Positions 1 through 12,330 of a stretch of 64,000 nt of DNA are shown piece after piece. A program made the position numbers and the translations under genes. Under the pieces are notes generated by a model. The model was not told the origin of the DNA. It saw only the letters and a program-made list of their open reading frames with translations, and ran no database searches. The first letter of the stretch is position 1. Every line of letters starts with the position of its first letter. Source of the DNA: Opisthocomus hoazin. Taxonomy: Eukaryota; Chordata; Aves; Opisthocomiformes; Opisthocomidae. The stretch covers positions 21,023,514-21,087,513 of the forward strand of contig NC_134416.1 in the NCBI RefSeq assembly GCF_030867145.1. Direction: 5' to 3'.

Positions 1-89
1 TGCACTGAAAATGGTGCAGATGCTCTCATAGTAAGATACAAGCATGAAGATACTTTCCTGCTGGGCAGCTGTCTCTGGCCTTTTGAATC

Positions 90-480
90 AAATTAGGGAC
101 TACTTAAGGAAAGTGGATGTAAGAAATCCCATAAGGCTGGATGGGATGTGTTTGAGAGTACTGCGAGAGCTGCCATATGCCATTGCAAGGCCACTCTGAA
201 TCATCACTGTAAGGTTATGGAAATTAGGTGAAATCCCCATTTACTGAAAAAAAAGCAAATTCACCCATCTTCAAAGGCCAAGAAAAAAAACTGGGTAGCC
301 AGTTCACTTAATATCTGTTCACAGGAAAATTAAGAGGCAAATCTTCCTGGAGGCCACTTCCAGGCACATGAAGTACAAGAATTTCATTGGGAGCAGCCAG
401 CACAGACATACAAAGGGCACATCATGCCTGACAAGCCTGATGGCTTTGTATGATGAGATGACTCGGTCAGCGAACACAGC
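90..480 (+). mobile_element. CR1 LINE fragment (reverse transcriptase region), old
   Basis: The stretch can be read alongside the CR1 reverse transcriptase region of the better copy at 17,290-17,690. Matching blocks include the [14 protein letters not shown] segment (about 125-165), the segment reading like 'cccatcttcaaa' (about 265-275), and the segment 'tcatgcctgacaagcctgat' (about 421-440), which corresponds to KSCLTNLI in the family. All frames are broken by stops and indels, so this is a dead, diverged piece truncated at both ends. It appears to be older than the copy at 15.7-18.9 kb. The family assignment is fairly sure; the edges are approximate. Confidence 0.75.
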
Positions 481-3400
481 TGGAAACTTGTAATTGTGGC
501 TTCCGCATGGCACAAGTAGGCCATAACATCCTCACCGCCAAACCAAAGAGACAGACTAGATGGTCAAGGCTGCTTTGAACAGCTCTCAGAATCTGCCTGT
601 ATGACTTTGTTCCCCTTTTGCTTCAGTAGCAAAGAAGCACAAGTGCTTGTTTCCAATGAGCAAATCAAACTGAATTACTATTATTAGTTGATCAGTTCTG
701 GCACTCCTTGGTGCAGCGTAGTGCATGAAAACACAGTCTTTGCTGAAAAACAGCCCCCATGACAAGCTCAAGGAAAGCCAGACACCGTGAAAAATGAAAG
801 GTGATTTAGTGATTGTGGTCTTTGCTTACTTCACTGTCAGCTGCTTCTTCTATCTTCCATAAAGACTTTATAGATTACAGGGCAGGGGGAGGCACTTTAC
901 AGACATATTTGTGCTCTGATGACTGCTATCCTACTTGTATCCTATTAACTTCGAATGTAAGAGCAGAAGTACTCACCACTGAATTTAGACAAACCCTATA
1001 TCAAGGACAGTCAACACCTTATAATTTAAAAGACAGACTTGTTATTTTTTTAAAGTACAATTTGTACTTTGATTGTAAAATATCTGAGAGGTTTAATTCT
1101 GCAATGAATAAAATTGCAGATAATACACAGAACTGATATGATGCTTAAGGTTAGTAATAAAAGTGTTGCTGAAACAAGCTGGTGGTTGACAAAACCAGCT
1201 CAGAAGAATCAGTAAGAGGATTATCTGGGTCAAGTTGGAATCTCTTCAGATCAACTCACACAGCAAAACCCACATCGGGAGCTATCAGCTGCAGAGGTCT
1301 CTGTGTTACACAGCACCTGAACAAAAGGGATCAATATGGAGAAAGGAAGGGGTGCCATCCACAAATGTAAGATTTTGTGATTCTCAGTAATGAAAACAAT
1401 GGGGCTCGCATGAAGTTGGATCCAGAGTTTCCAAGAACAGAGTACAGGCATTTTGTAGGATAATGAGAAGATAAAAAGAAGACGTCTGAAGGGCTCCCAT
1501 TTCCTCTCAATGGATAAGGCATGATGAAATCTTATGGAAACCCTGGAAAAGCCAGCAGGCAATTCCACGGGCTTTGTTTTCACTGTGATGTTAGAAATCA
1601 TTTTGATTACTGAGACGGACTACAGTTTCTGCACATAAATAACACCTTTGTTCAAAAATGCAATCACTGTCAGGTAGAAAGTCTGATCAGTGTTCAGCTT
1701 CCTTAACCTTCTTTTCTCTCTTTGTCTGATTTCTCTGAAGTTCAGTAAAATATTCCTAGCATGCTATTACTATCACTTCCCATAAAAACGCCCAGGAATC
1801 CAAATTAGTCATGACAAATTATATATAAGCTAAGCAACAGTTTCTTTTAAAGAGACTACAGCTTGGAGTGAGGTGTACCCATCCACCTGGCTGGAAAAAA
1901 AGACGAAGTTCTTCTGCTTTGTATTCTTCTAACTTACACATAAAGTAGGAAGGAAAATTTCTTTCTTGACTATACTCATGCAGTCTCAGTAGGAGTTTAT
2001 GGTAGTATTTGACATCAGAGGAAAACATGTACCACATATTCCGTAATACTAAAGGGTCTGGGAAATCATAAGGTTAACTAAACATATTTCCTTGAAGAAA
2101 GGAGGATTTGTTCTATCACCTGACCTCTTAACTGTACAGTAAATGCTTGCCTTCTTTGTGTACCTGCACCTTCATTAAATTCATGTGGTTGTCACACAGT
2201 TGCTTTATAAATTCTACTTTATGGTCACCTACAACTGTTTGTCCTCTCTTTTAGCTAATGAAAAACATCCAGATACAGAAGCAATAAAACACAGGTTGAC
2301 TGATTCATACAAGTGCACAACTTTCAGATTTGATAACAAGAAGACCCAGCTTTCTTAACAGGCAACAGATTAAGCCTTCAGAAAATCGGAGGGGGGGGGG
2401 ATATTTTATCTTTAGTGTGTAAAAAGCATAACTGCATTCTAATGCTGGGACTGACAGCTGGAAACATCCTACCACCAATGTCTAAGACACAACTGCAGCG
2501 TCTCTCAAGTTCTCCAGATGATATCAAATGAAACAAGCTCCAGAGTGGAAAAGAATCTTCTGAAGATCTCGCCCCATGGAAAACACTCTGAGGTAAAATG
2601 GAACATGAGAATTTTGCAGAGCTAACACCATCAAGCAGGTCTCAGATGAGACATTGTCATACATACCAGACTGACAGCTCTGTGAACTGCAATCCTCAGT
2701 CTACAACTTACAGTAAGCCTGGCAGAGCAAACTTCTCATCAGCATGGTTCACTTATCATCAAAAGCAAGCAGCTTTGGTGACAAATGGAAGTTGTTTATA
2801 TCACCTCCTTTGAGATTGTTAGCCAGGGCATCTACAAGTTTTATCCCCTTTCCCTCTGCCATAACACAAGTTCTTCTGGTACTGTATTACACATAGGTGA
2901 TTCGCTAGTGTCATTTGCTTGTTCCTTTATCTTCAGTCATTGTGTTCAACCTAGAAGGTTAAATGACTTTTTAGAGTCTTTGAACTCAAGTCTTTTAGTA
3001 CTTTGAAGATAAGAAACAAAGGTTTAAAACTTGATGCTATAGTCTGTGGGAAGCCAGCACTGAGTGGAAGCTGATTTGATGTTTTTGCAGCAGCCATTGC
3101 CAGTAATGCTGTGGTGGTATGTACCAGCTGGTGCTTTCCAAGCTCTGGGGGCTTCAGATCCATGAACGGTCATGGAGCTACATCACAGCTGTAGAGCCAG
3201 CAGAAAAACATGAAAAACAAAAGTGAGCCTGAAGTAACTGAGACTTAATGTCAGTGAGGAATCCAGTGGTGATCTTCATTGAGGGCCTGAATTAAGCAAC
3301 AACAAGTATACTACTTCTAACAAAAAAGGCTGCACCAAGACTCTCCAGAATTGCTCAGTTTCCACCTGTTCTTCATCCACTGGCAGATCGTATGCTAAAC

Positions 3401-4150
3401 TTGTCATTTTTCTAACCATCCTGTGCTATATGTGGTAAAGCTCAGATAGCTCTTTATCTCCTGCCATTACATACCATCTTAATCTATCTGCAAGTAGGCT
3501 TTAAACTGGATTACTGAGAAACAGCTAATCCTTGTAGCATTCTGTAAGTAAAACTAATCCTCAAGACTGAACTTTCAATCACTGTCCATTTTATTGTTGC
3601 CTCCTGGAAGTACTCAAACAAATTTACCAAATTATTCTGAATTTCTGCTAACTGTCTTTAAAAAGGCTGTACTATCACAGGATATAGAGGGGTTGAGGAG
3701 GAAGCAAATGGATGCTTTCCCTCTATCTTTCAGAACAAAACCATCCTTTGTTTGCACCTCTGATGCAGTTTGAATGCCATTTTCTGGCCCACAGCCAGAG
3801 CATTATCTTCCATTGAATGTGTCTGTATTTGCCTTTGGTTAGCTATTCTGTGAGCCTGTTCCAAGAGGAGGGACTTTGGACAACAGCTGAATGCATCCAT
3901 TGTGAGTTTCTCAGACAGATATAAAATCTGTGGGACTCAGCTAGAGAATATGGACACCTTTCCAATGCGTCATGAAAGGGCCTTCAGATGGTCAGAGCTA
4001 GACCAAAGGTATTCTAAAGAACAGAAAAGCTCTGTAACCTATAAATACCTGCTGCTTCTTTAAAGCTTATTGAAAATGTTTTCCAGTAAAGAAAAAATAA
4101 GTAAAAGGAACTTACTAGTGTTAAATGTATGTGTTTAAACTGAAGCACAC
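481..4150. other. Intergenic stretch with no recognised gene
   Basis: I see no gene, RNA or repeat family that I can name. Short ORFs here (up to 116 codons) have no recognisable motifs and fit chance. The one simple-sequence feature is a run of ten G at 2,391-2,400. Confidence 0.6.
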
Positions 4151-5189
4151 TGTGGTGGGTTCACCTTGGTGGGCTGCCAGATGCCCACCCAGACGCTCTG
4201 TCACTCCCCCTTCTCAGCAGGACAGGAGGAGAAAATACAATTAAAAGCTTGAGGTTTGAGATAAAGACAGGGAGATCAATTCACCAATTACCATCACGGG
4301 CAAAACAGATTTGACCAGAAAAACTAATTTTATTTATTGTCAAGTAATAACAAAATAGGATAATGAGAAATAACAACAAAACTAAAAACACCTTCCCCTC
4401 CACTGTCCTTTCTTCCCAGGCTCAGCTTCTGTTCTGACTCTTCTACCTTCTCTGTCCCAACTAGCACAAGGGAATGGGGAATAGGGATTGGGGTCAATTC
4501 ATACCTGATAACTTCGTGTCTGCTGCTCCTTCCTCCTCACACTCTTCCACTGCTCCAGCGTGGAGTCCCTCTCACAGGATACTGTCCTGCACAAACCTTC
4601 TCCGACATAGGTCTTTCCCATGAAGTGCAGTCCTTCAGGAAGAAATGCCTCCAGTGTGGGTCTTCCGCAGGCCACAGACCCTGCCAGAAAACCTGCTCCT
4701 GCAGGGTCCTCTCCATGGACCACCGCCCCTTCTAGGAGCTTGCTCCTGTGTGGGCTCTCCATGGGCTTCAGCTTCCCTCAGGGCATCTCCACCTGCTCCA
4801 GCACAGGGTCCTCCACAGGCTGCACAATAGGACAATCTGAATCACCATGGTCTTCTCCATGGGCTGCAGAGGAATCTCTGCTGTGGTGCCTGCAGCATCA
4901 CCTCCCCCTCCTTATTCTCCGACCTTGGTGTCTGCAGGGCTGTTTGGCTCATATGTTCTCACTCTTCTCTTACAACTCCTGTGCAGCACTTTTTACTCTT
5001 TCTTAAGTTTCTTATCACAGAGGTGCTACCAACAAAGCTTAAGGCACTTGGCTTTGGCCAGCAGCAGGTCTGTTTTGAAGCCAGCTGGAACAGACTCTGT
5101 CTGACAGGGGGGGTAGCTTCTAGTGTCTTCTCACAGAAGCCACTCCTGCAGCCCCCCGCTACCAAAACCTTGCCATGTAAACTGATACA
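4151..5189 (-). mobile_element. Solo LTR of an avian endogenous retrovirus (ERVL-like)
   Basis: The block starts TGTGGTGGGTTCACC and ends ...ACTGATACA, the TG...CA ends of an LTR. The flanks cacac (4,146-4,150) and catac (5,190-5,194) look like a 5-bp target duplication with one mismatch. The sense strand is the minus strand: read that way there is an AATAAA poly(A) signal (plus-strand 4,325-4,338), then the tract TTTGCCCGTGATGGTAATTG that I recognise from a common avian ERVL-type LTR. The centre (about 4,540-4,860) is built of degenerate direct repeats of some 30-36 bp around GGAGCAGG. No gag, pol or env sequence flanks it, so it is a solo LTR left by recombination. The subfamily name is not resolved. 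Confidence 0.85.
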
Positions 5190-7385
5190 CATACCAACAT
5201 AACATCTGGCTTAGGGATTTATTCCCAATGTCTTACTCATTGAATTCTCAGGCAAAACTGCTGCATATCTGCCCTGGTTAGACTCCAGCACAATGCTTTG
5301 AATAGCAGTAGTTTTCCTATTACAAGCTAAAGAAGAAAAAACCTCATTTTATTATTTTTTTACTGTTTCTTTAAAGTCATCGTAATATGTGTTTGCTGCA
5401 GTGAGCCCTGAGGTCCGTGTATATTTTGTATGTTATAAAAATAGCCTACCCTCTTTTCCCATTGCTGCGTGGAGGCTGCTTGAAGATGAGACTGGCATAA
5501 TAAGGTCAGTGCTGCTGGGTAGTGTAACAAACTTGTCAGTAAATGTTAATATAAAAACAGCATCTCAGAAACATTTGCTTTATTCTTCTCACTTGCTTAA
5601 GGCATGAAGGTTCATGTCTTAACACTTGCTGTTTTCAGTAAACAAAGTATGCACAGATGAAAAAAGAAATGTAAATAAAATATTTCATTCAAAGCTAGCA
5701 AAAGATTCAGAATCTAGTCATTAGAAGGAACAAGTATAGGCAGCTATACATACTTAATTTCCTCTACATACTAGCAATAATGTATTTTGAGATGATTTTC
5801 TGACATGTTTATCATCATCATATCTAGGAACCATGGGTTAAATCCTTAACCATGTATAAATTGTCTTTTCAATGCTCCAGTGGAAGATTCACCATTACAG
5901 AAAACACTATGCAAATCAGATTACATTTTACTGCCTTAGTGATTCCAATCCCTCTGCTCATTGACCATGCCAACATTCTCTATGTAGACACAGTAGAAAA
6001 TCCCAGAAAAAAAGACAACAAAAATAATAAAACAATTAAAATCATTCAGTACAGGGAGAGAGACAAGAGATTAATTTGCTGGGGAAAGAAATGAGAGGTG
6101 TGTCGATTGGATGACAAAATCTGAAAAAAATGTGGAGAAGAACTAGTTCCACTTCCATGTGTTCTGAATCTATAACCAAAGAAAAAGGTTATGGTTCCAG
6201 CTGTGGGTCTTGGCATCATGTTCTGCACTTCGTGCACACAGTCTTGAATCTCATGCATGTGTTTTGTGAAACGCGGTGCCTGCACCCAAATTTGCTGCAC
6301 TGACCAAGAACAGGATACGTGAAAGTCTCTGTGGTATATCAGCATGGCCGTCAGTGGTGACACTGAGATCACGTTGCCTGCATCCCAGAAGCTGTACTTT
6401 GTGTGACAATAAGTCTGTTCTAATAAGCATTGGTAAGAGGTGCACCATAGTGTATCTTTACACTAACAACGTAATCTGGGTGCCAGTTAGCTTGGAGGAA
6501 AGTGGAGAAATCTGGTATGTGGGTATAGCAGGCTCCAGTCTGCTGGCAAAGATCCACACATGTACCCACCAGTAACCAGGTTCCAAACTACTGAAGATTT
6601 TTTAGATATTGTTTAGAAAATACCTTTTCCCCTTTGATATTTTCAGGTAATTGAATTTGAACTGATTTTCGCTTTCTTCTTTGGTGAAGAAAAACAACAG
6701 ATTTGTTAAAGCGTATCACAGAGCTCGTTGTGGGTAACACAGTCTAATCCACCTCCTTTTGCTACACAACGGAAAGATTTGCAGCTGAGCTCCCCAAGCA
6801 GGGAGGGAACAGAGGGAATCTAAGAGCACATAATATCACTTAACTCTTTATTCAATAAGTGTAGGATTTATTCCACAGTCTCTTCAGCAAACACATTTAT
6901 GGATTTTACATTTGTGATGGCTTAGCATTTTGACATAAAATTCTCCATCTTTTATTCAGACTTGTCCAGCAATCTCTATTTTCGGATGTTTTAGGGCAAA
7001 AGGAAGGTTCTATTTTGAGACTGCGCTTAAAAAAACCTGAGGCAAGAGGTTGCATAGCAATGGGAACAGTGCATGTTCAATACTGAACAGTCATCCTTGC
7101 CTTTCTGTTACTATGGAGATGGCATGGCTGCTTCACGGCTCATTCTGCCATCTCCACAGCTGCAACAGGAACTCTGGTAGGGTGCGTGTGATGTCTCTGC
7201 TCCTCGTATCTTCTCTGTCCTTCATGAACACAACAGAAGAAACTAATTGTTTTTCCTTTTGTGCTTGGATCCTGGCTTGCTGAAGTACCACATCATTGCT
7301 GTGTTTAAGAATATCAGTGTCAGTGCATCCTAGGACTGTGTGAAGCTGAAGGGATTAAGATTGATGCTTTAAACGCATATACTTC
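5190..7385. other. Intergenic stretch with no recognised gene
   Basis: I recognise no gene or repeat family here. The sequence is AT-rich, with ORFs of up to 108 codons that show no motif and overlap each other on both strands. Confidence 0.55.
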
Positions 7386-7799
7386 TGTCCTGGGTTTGGC
7401 CAGGACAGGGTTAATTTTCACCGGACTCCAGGAAGGGGCACAGCCGGGTGGGCTGACCCAACCCCAACCTGGCCAAACAGAGCTGGGTATTCCATACCAT
7501 GTGCCGTCATGCTGGGTTCCGGTGGGGGGGGCGGCGCAGCAGGAACTCACTCGTGGCTCAGGAGCGCGCAGCACCAGTCCTGTCCGGGAGAGAGGGTCTG
7601 TTGTGTGAGTTTGTGTCATATTTTCTCCTTATCTGTATCATTGTTGTTCCTGTTCCCTTTGTTTGCTGTTCTGTTAAACTGCCCTTATCCCAACCCACCA
7701 GTTTTTCTGCCTGTTTCTTTCCATTCTCCTCCACACCGTGGCGGGGGGAGGGGCGGCCGCGTGGCGCTTTTGTTGCCGGCGGCAGCCGAAACCAAAACA
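7386..7799 (+). mobile_element. Solo LTR of a second avian ERVL-like family
   Basis: It opens TGTCCTGGGTTTGGCCAGGA and closes ...GCCGAAACCAAAACA. The order of blocks matches an LTR type common in bird genomes: GGGTTAATTTTC, CACAGCCGG, CTGGCCAAACAG, CATACCATGTG, then a T-rich stretch with GTTTGCTGTTCTGTTAAACTG, CTTATCCCAACCCACCAG, and a GC-rich 3' end. The poly(A) signal region reads GTTAAA, a decayed form of ATTAAA, and the usual TATAAA is not visible. The 5-bp flanks (acttc and gcctc) do not form a convincing target duplication. No internal retroviral genes are present, so this is a solo LTR. Confidence 0.8.
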
Positions 7800-7822
7800 G
7801 CCTCTAAAAGTACTACTGTGAG

Positions 7823-7890
7823 TTATATCTTCTGTCTAAAAGCCTACGTACATGAATTATGTCTTCTATCTAAAAGCCTACGTACAGGGT
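7823..7890. repeat. 34-bp tandem duplication
   Basis: Two head-to-tail copies lie at 7,823-7,856 and 7,857-7,890. The first 30 positions differ at only two sites; the last four differ. The shared core includes CTAAAAGCCTACGTACA. It starts 23 bp after the end of the solo LTR. Confidence 0.85.
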
Positions 7891-9149
7891 ACCTTATCCA
7901 CCTTTTTTTGGGAACTTCATATATACTTTCAATTTAATATTGAAATGTGAGAACCATTATAAATAATGTACAAGCACAATGTACATTTATCAAGTATTTT
8001 GTATTCTAGGGCTATATCGAGGGAGAAAGAGAGAGGAATGAAGCAGCTGATGGCTCTAGGTATGAAAGAGAGGCATATGGCACAGAGCCATCTCTCTCCT
8101 GTTGTTGTGCCAAAAACATTTTAGCTAACACATTGAACAGAGAAGTAGGTCATACCATGATTTCCTCTTATGAACAGCACTTGACAGGCTGTTCAGAAAT
8201 CTGTCTGATTTTTTGAAAGGCATTTCTTCTTTCAGAATTAGAGAAGCAGCTACAACCCTACGTATAGAAGCCCCTTTAATGTGCATGTGAACATTTCCAG
8301 TAATAATCTCAAATGGTACTTTAACCCTGCCAAGTCAGGACAATTTCTCCACAACCAGGACTACCATACATTCAGTATTTTACACTGAAAAAAAACACAT
8401 ATCTTTTTCCACTGAGCTATCCTGCCTACGTGGGTTTTGAAGAACCGTCTTCTTGATTGAACTTTTGCCTGTATAGTACTTTGTTACACTTGAATGGTCT
8501 CAAACTACTCTGCAAGTGCTATACGACAGCAATGACCATATCAGTTCAGATCTTTCATCTGGGGCGAAAATCTAGCAAGCAGGGAAATAATGAGATCTTC
8601 TCACAGATATGCTCCACAGCCAGAGGTACACATGCAATAAAAGCAAAGCTTTTGAGAAAACTTCACTCTTTCTACCCATCCACTAAGCAACAGAGCAGCA
8701 CTGGAGTCACACAAGAAGCTTCAGAAAAAATATCTGCTTGCATGCTATTTTATTAACTCTGTTGAATCGTGTTACTTGCCACCACAACTATTGTCTTTTG
8801 GTGTACAAACTCAATCCTTTGGCCAACATAAGATGTAAATAATGTTTTGCTTATACCTTTTCATTTTCGCAATTTATACTGTCTACCTTTGAGCATAAGT
8901 TTTACGAAGATTACACACGCTCTGACTCACCTAAATGAAATACTCAGGTTATGTTGTAGATCAAACCTATCTAATGTAATGCTGAGTGGACAAATACCTT
9001 GGTGTATCACACTAGTCTGCTGTTTCAAAGCTCTCTCAACACTAGATTCAGAGAGGTGCAAAGCACTCTCAGCCCTTCTCTTTGGCAGCACTAAGGGTGA
9101 GTCCGTTTCCCATTGTCATCAGTCCCGCTCCTCCCATAAGCACAGTTCC
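7891..9149. other. Intergenic stretch with no recognised gene
   Basis: I see no recognisable gene or repeat. A good splice-donor-like motif (AAGGGTGAGT) on the plus strand at about 9,091-9,100 sits just before the CpG island described next. Confidence 0.5.
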
Positions 9150-9400
9150 CATAAGGCTGGGGTCTGGTTTTCATCCTATTAGGACTAATGACCCTGCGCG
9201 CTTCAGAGGCGGAACGGGTTTGACGGCTGGCGGAAGGGGCATGGGCAGCGGGCACGCGGGAACCGCCGGGCACTGTCCGCGGTTCTGGAGAGGGACCGCC
9301 AAGGCCACGGCCCCAAACCACCACCGCCACCACCGCCGCCCTTCACTGCAGGCCTCGTGGCTTCGGCACAGCGAAAGCTAGAAATTGTGCTGAGCCCGTG
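9150..9400. promoter_or_regulatory. Orphan CpG island, possible promoter
   Basis: Between about 9,190 and 9,345 there are close to 20 CpG dinucleotides in an otherwise CpG-poor neighbourhood, along with GC-box-like GGCGG words and a CCACCGCCACCACCGCC stretch. This density is typical of an unmethylated promoter. No coding exon of a known protein adjoins it on either strand. It could be the promoter of a long noncoding RNA, a distal alternative SYBU promoter about 31 kb upstream, or the GC-rich part of an unrecognised LTR. Confidence 0.5.
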
Positions 9401-9526
9401 AATGCAGGCAGATGGAAACGGCGCAATGCAGTCTCATTTGCGTCGATCAAAAAAGAAAACCTATCTACTTACTCCGGGAGAACATCAATACTGATACAAA
9501 CATTTTTATCTGATGTCATCTCCCAT

Positions 9527-9594
9527 GGCCGGGGGGTGGACTAAATGATCTTCCAAGGTCTCTTCCAAACCAAGCCATTCTATGATTGTATGAA
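9527..9594 (+). mobile_element. CR1 3'-terminal fragment
   Basis: This is the last ~70 bp of a CR1: the GGGGTGGACTAAATGATCTT block, then TCTTCCAAACCAAGCCATTC and a short tail TATGATTGTATGA related to (ATTCTRTG)n. It is a severely 5'-truncated insertion in plus orientation. Confidence 0.8.
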
Positions 9595-10624
9595 TATTTA
9601 AACAAATTAAAACAAAGCTTATGCTCTTCCAAAACAGATTTTGATACTGATGTCACTAGAATAAACCAGCTTTCTCCAGCAGGACAATCTTCTGCCATGA
9701 TTTTTCACAGTGATTGTTTCAGAATCTGCTGTAGGTTTAAATCAAATTATTATATTTGATTTATGGCTGGGTTTTTGTGACCAAGTGTTAGTTAGCAGTT
9801 AGCTGCTTTTAACAGTACACCTTAAGAGATTCCACACTCTTTCCTGAAAACAGGAGACCACCTAAGCTGAACTTAAGAAGACATCTCGATTTGGGGTGAT
9901 ATTCTCTTTCCTCTGGAATTAATAAAGTAGTTGAAAGAGATCAGAGAAAGACAAGATCAATCATCCAAGTCATGGAAGCATGACAAGAGCTTCTTCCACC
10001 AGGAGACAGTGAGTCCTTCACAGGGGGAACCTAGGAGTTTTGACAAGAGGGCTTATTAGGAAGATAACTGGGACATAGGAAGCTGTTGGCAAGTGGCCAG
10101 AAAACAAAGACATGAACGAGAAGCACACAAACAAAGATAATAAAGCAGTCACATTCATAAGCAGTGCAGAAAACCACTCCTGAGACAAAGAAAACAGGAT
10201 AGAAATCCCAAAGAGACATACCAAAGAAAGGCTACCTAGTTGCAGGCCTGGGAAATCCCTAGGGGTCCTTTAGGAGTGTCTAATTAACTCCACTGCTATT
10301 GTATAATTTTTACCTTTTTTTTTGCTTCCTTACTGGGAGTTTGTGAATATTTACTAAAGAGTGAAAAAAAGGTCACAAGTCATGGGTTTGAATGTCCAGT
10401 TAACCAACTTTCTTTCAATTTACAGTATTCAAAACATGTGAGTAGCTTCACTAAAAAGATGGATTTTTTCACAGTCCCAGCTGTGACACTTGCCGTGGGA
10501 CAGATGGCACTGTCCAAACCAGATTCAACTGATTTATGCCTGTTAGAGATTGATTATAAAGATTTATTATAGAATAGAATAAAATCATAGAACTAGAACG
10601 TAGATTCAGCTGTGTAAACACAGC
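9595..10624. other. Intergenic stretch with no recognised gene
   Basis: I see no gene or named repeat. A 20-bp near-perfect palindrome (9-bp arms CAGCTGTGT, 2-bp centre) lies at 10,607-10,626, at the edge of the LTR-like block that follows. Confidence 0.5.
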
Positions 10625-10967
10625 TGTGTTAAGAAACCATATGATCGGTATGTTGCAATTGGGATAGAAATCAGTTGTATGGATTGTATCAAACAGAATT
10701 CACAAAAGAAGCCGAGACGACCCTGGAACCAAGCAAGGCCTGAAACCAGCGAGGGAGAATTCTATGAAGACAGAAGAATAGAAAGAACTTAATAAATGAT
10801 GTACTTAAAGGAACAGAACGGTTGCTTAGAAACTTCTGAAGATTCTAGACTTGATGTAATCGGTTTAATAAATGTATATAAACTGGTCTAGCAAGTTAAG
10901 CTTTGCCACTCACTGAGGTGATGGCCCAACTCTGAGTTGTGAATAAAGCAATACCTAGTGTGACCCA
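10625..10967 (+). mobile_element. LTR-like block, probable solo LTR of an endogenous retrovirus
   Basis: The block begins TGTGTTAAGAAACC and has the promoter layout of a retroviral LTR: a TATA box (TATATAAA) at about 10,876-10,883, then CTTTGCCACTCACTGAGG, and a poly(A) signal AATAAA at about 10,942-10,947, 66 bp downstream, which would make a short R region. It ends near TGTGACCCA. No target duplication is evident and no internal genes lie next to it. I cannot name the family, and the call rests on promoter and poly(A) spacing plus general resemblance. Confidence 0.45.
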
Positions 10968-12330
10968 CTCGTATGAGGATAAAATTTTTAACAATGTCAC
11001 ATAGAATCAAATTACTCAAATCTTATCAAGTGTTCTTAATTTTACACTATATATTCCTTGGCCTCAGTTCATTTCCTCTCTCCTGTTTATACATATTTTT
11101 ATTATTAAACAATATACATCCTTCAAAGATGACGTATAGTACTCCAGAACATTACTGACATTTCTGATTCAAACTGTCTTTGAGACAGGCTTGCTGTAAT
11201 TGATATGAGCGTGTTAAGAAAGAGGTGGAAGTAGTCAACATTCAAATTTTATTTTCATTGCTTGAATATGTATTGTAAGATAATTTCTTGTTAGGGCAAC
11301 AAACAGCACCATGGCGAAGCCTTTTATATCCTTCAGCTTCATTCATTCATGTCCTTCACTGTTGCTGGTTTTTTGTCCATATTCACTCTGAAACGATGCA
11401 GCACAGTGGGCCTTATTTTATTAACAGGATATTTGGCTAGAAGCTCATTGTCAGATCAAATCATTGCTCAACAAAGTAACAGGAGCAGTGTGAAGTAGCA
11501 GGTTTTCCATTAACATTCTGCCTAGAACAAATGTGCAGTTCTGTAACTAAGGACTTAGTGCATGTCTCTGTTTTCTGTTTTGGAAGGGGTACAACAACTC
11601 TATGCTAAGCGCATTTAAACAGCTTCACTCTTTGGATTCAGATCAAAAAGGAAGATATCTTTTACCAGTGTGGCCAAGACAAAATTCTCTAAGAAGAATA
11701 CAGCTGTTGCTGTGTTATCTCCTCTCTTCTGCTCAAAAGGCAAGTCTTCTCTTGTTTAAAGTGTGAAGGAGATTTATCATTCCTATTGTACTGACATTGC
11801 TGGCCCAAGATCTGCTTGCTTTCCCAAATCAAATCAACGTGATTTGTTCCAGGAATCAGTACCAAAAAGATTAAGAAAATAATCATTATCTGTGGGAGGG
11901 AAATAATTTCAGAAATCCTTCATGATCATAGCTTCAAAATAATACAGCAACCAAGAAATCAGCACGTTTCATCTCAGACAGTAACACAGAAATCTTAATC
12001 TTTGACTGTTACAATAATCCTTAAAATATTATTTTGGATACCTTTTGGCCTTTTAGAGAGCATTTCATACTTACTGGTTTTAATACTACTTATCCATGTA
12101 GGCAGCATTTCTATGTGAGTGAAGAACAGCCCAGATTTGCTGTACAATCCAGCATAACTAGACAGTGTCTGGCAGACAAACAGTAGTTATTAATCTGATA
12201 GTAGTACCCTGATCTATTTTTTAAGGATTATTGTTTAGCCTTATGTTATTTAGCATTACCATTTTGCAGGAAGATATAACTTTATTGGAAAAGTCTGACA
12301 CATAAAGATTTATCTTTTTAAAATTTGCTG
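10968..12330. other. Intergenic stretch with no recognised gene
   Basis: The sequence is AT-rich. I see no gene, RNA or repeat that I can name. Confidence 0.55.

Noticed and set aside
813..1136. 107-codon plus-strand ORF near the left edge
   Set aside because: There is no recognisable motif, and the length is within the chance expectation for this base composition.
4499..4762. 87-codon minus-strand ORF at 4.5 kb as a gene
   Set aside because: It lies wholly within the solo LTR and is produced by the LTR's internal repeats.
7386..7937. Overlapping ORFs of 99-142 codons over the second solo LTR
   Set aside because: They are Gly/Pro/Ser-rich frames in several directions over a GC-rich LTR, with no protein motif.
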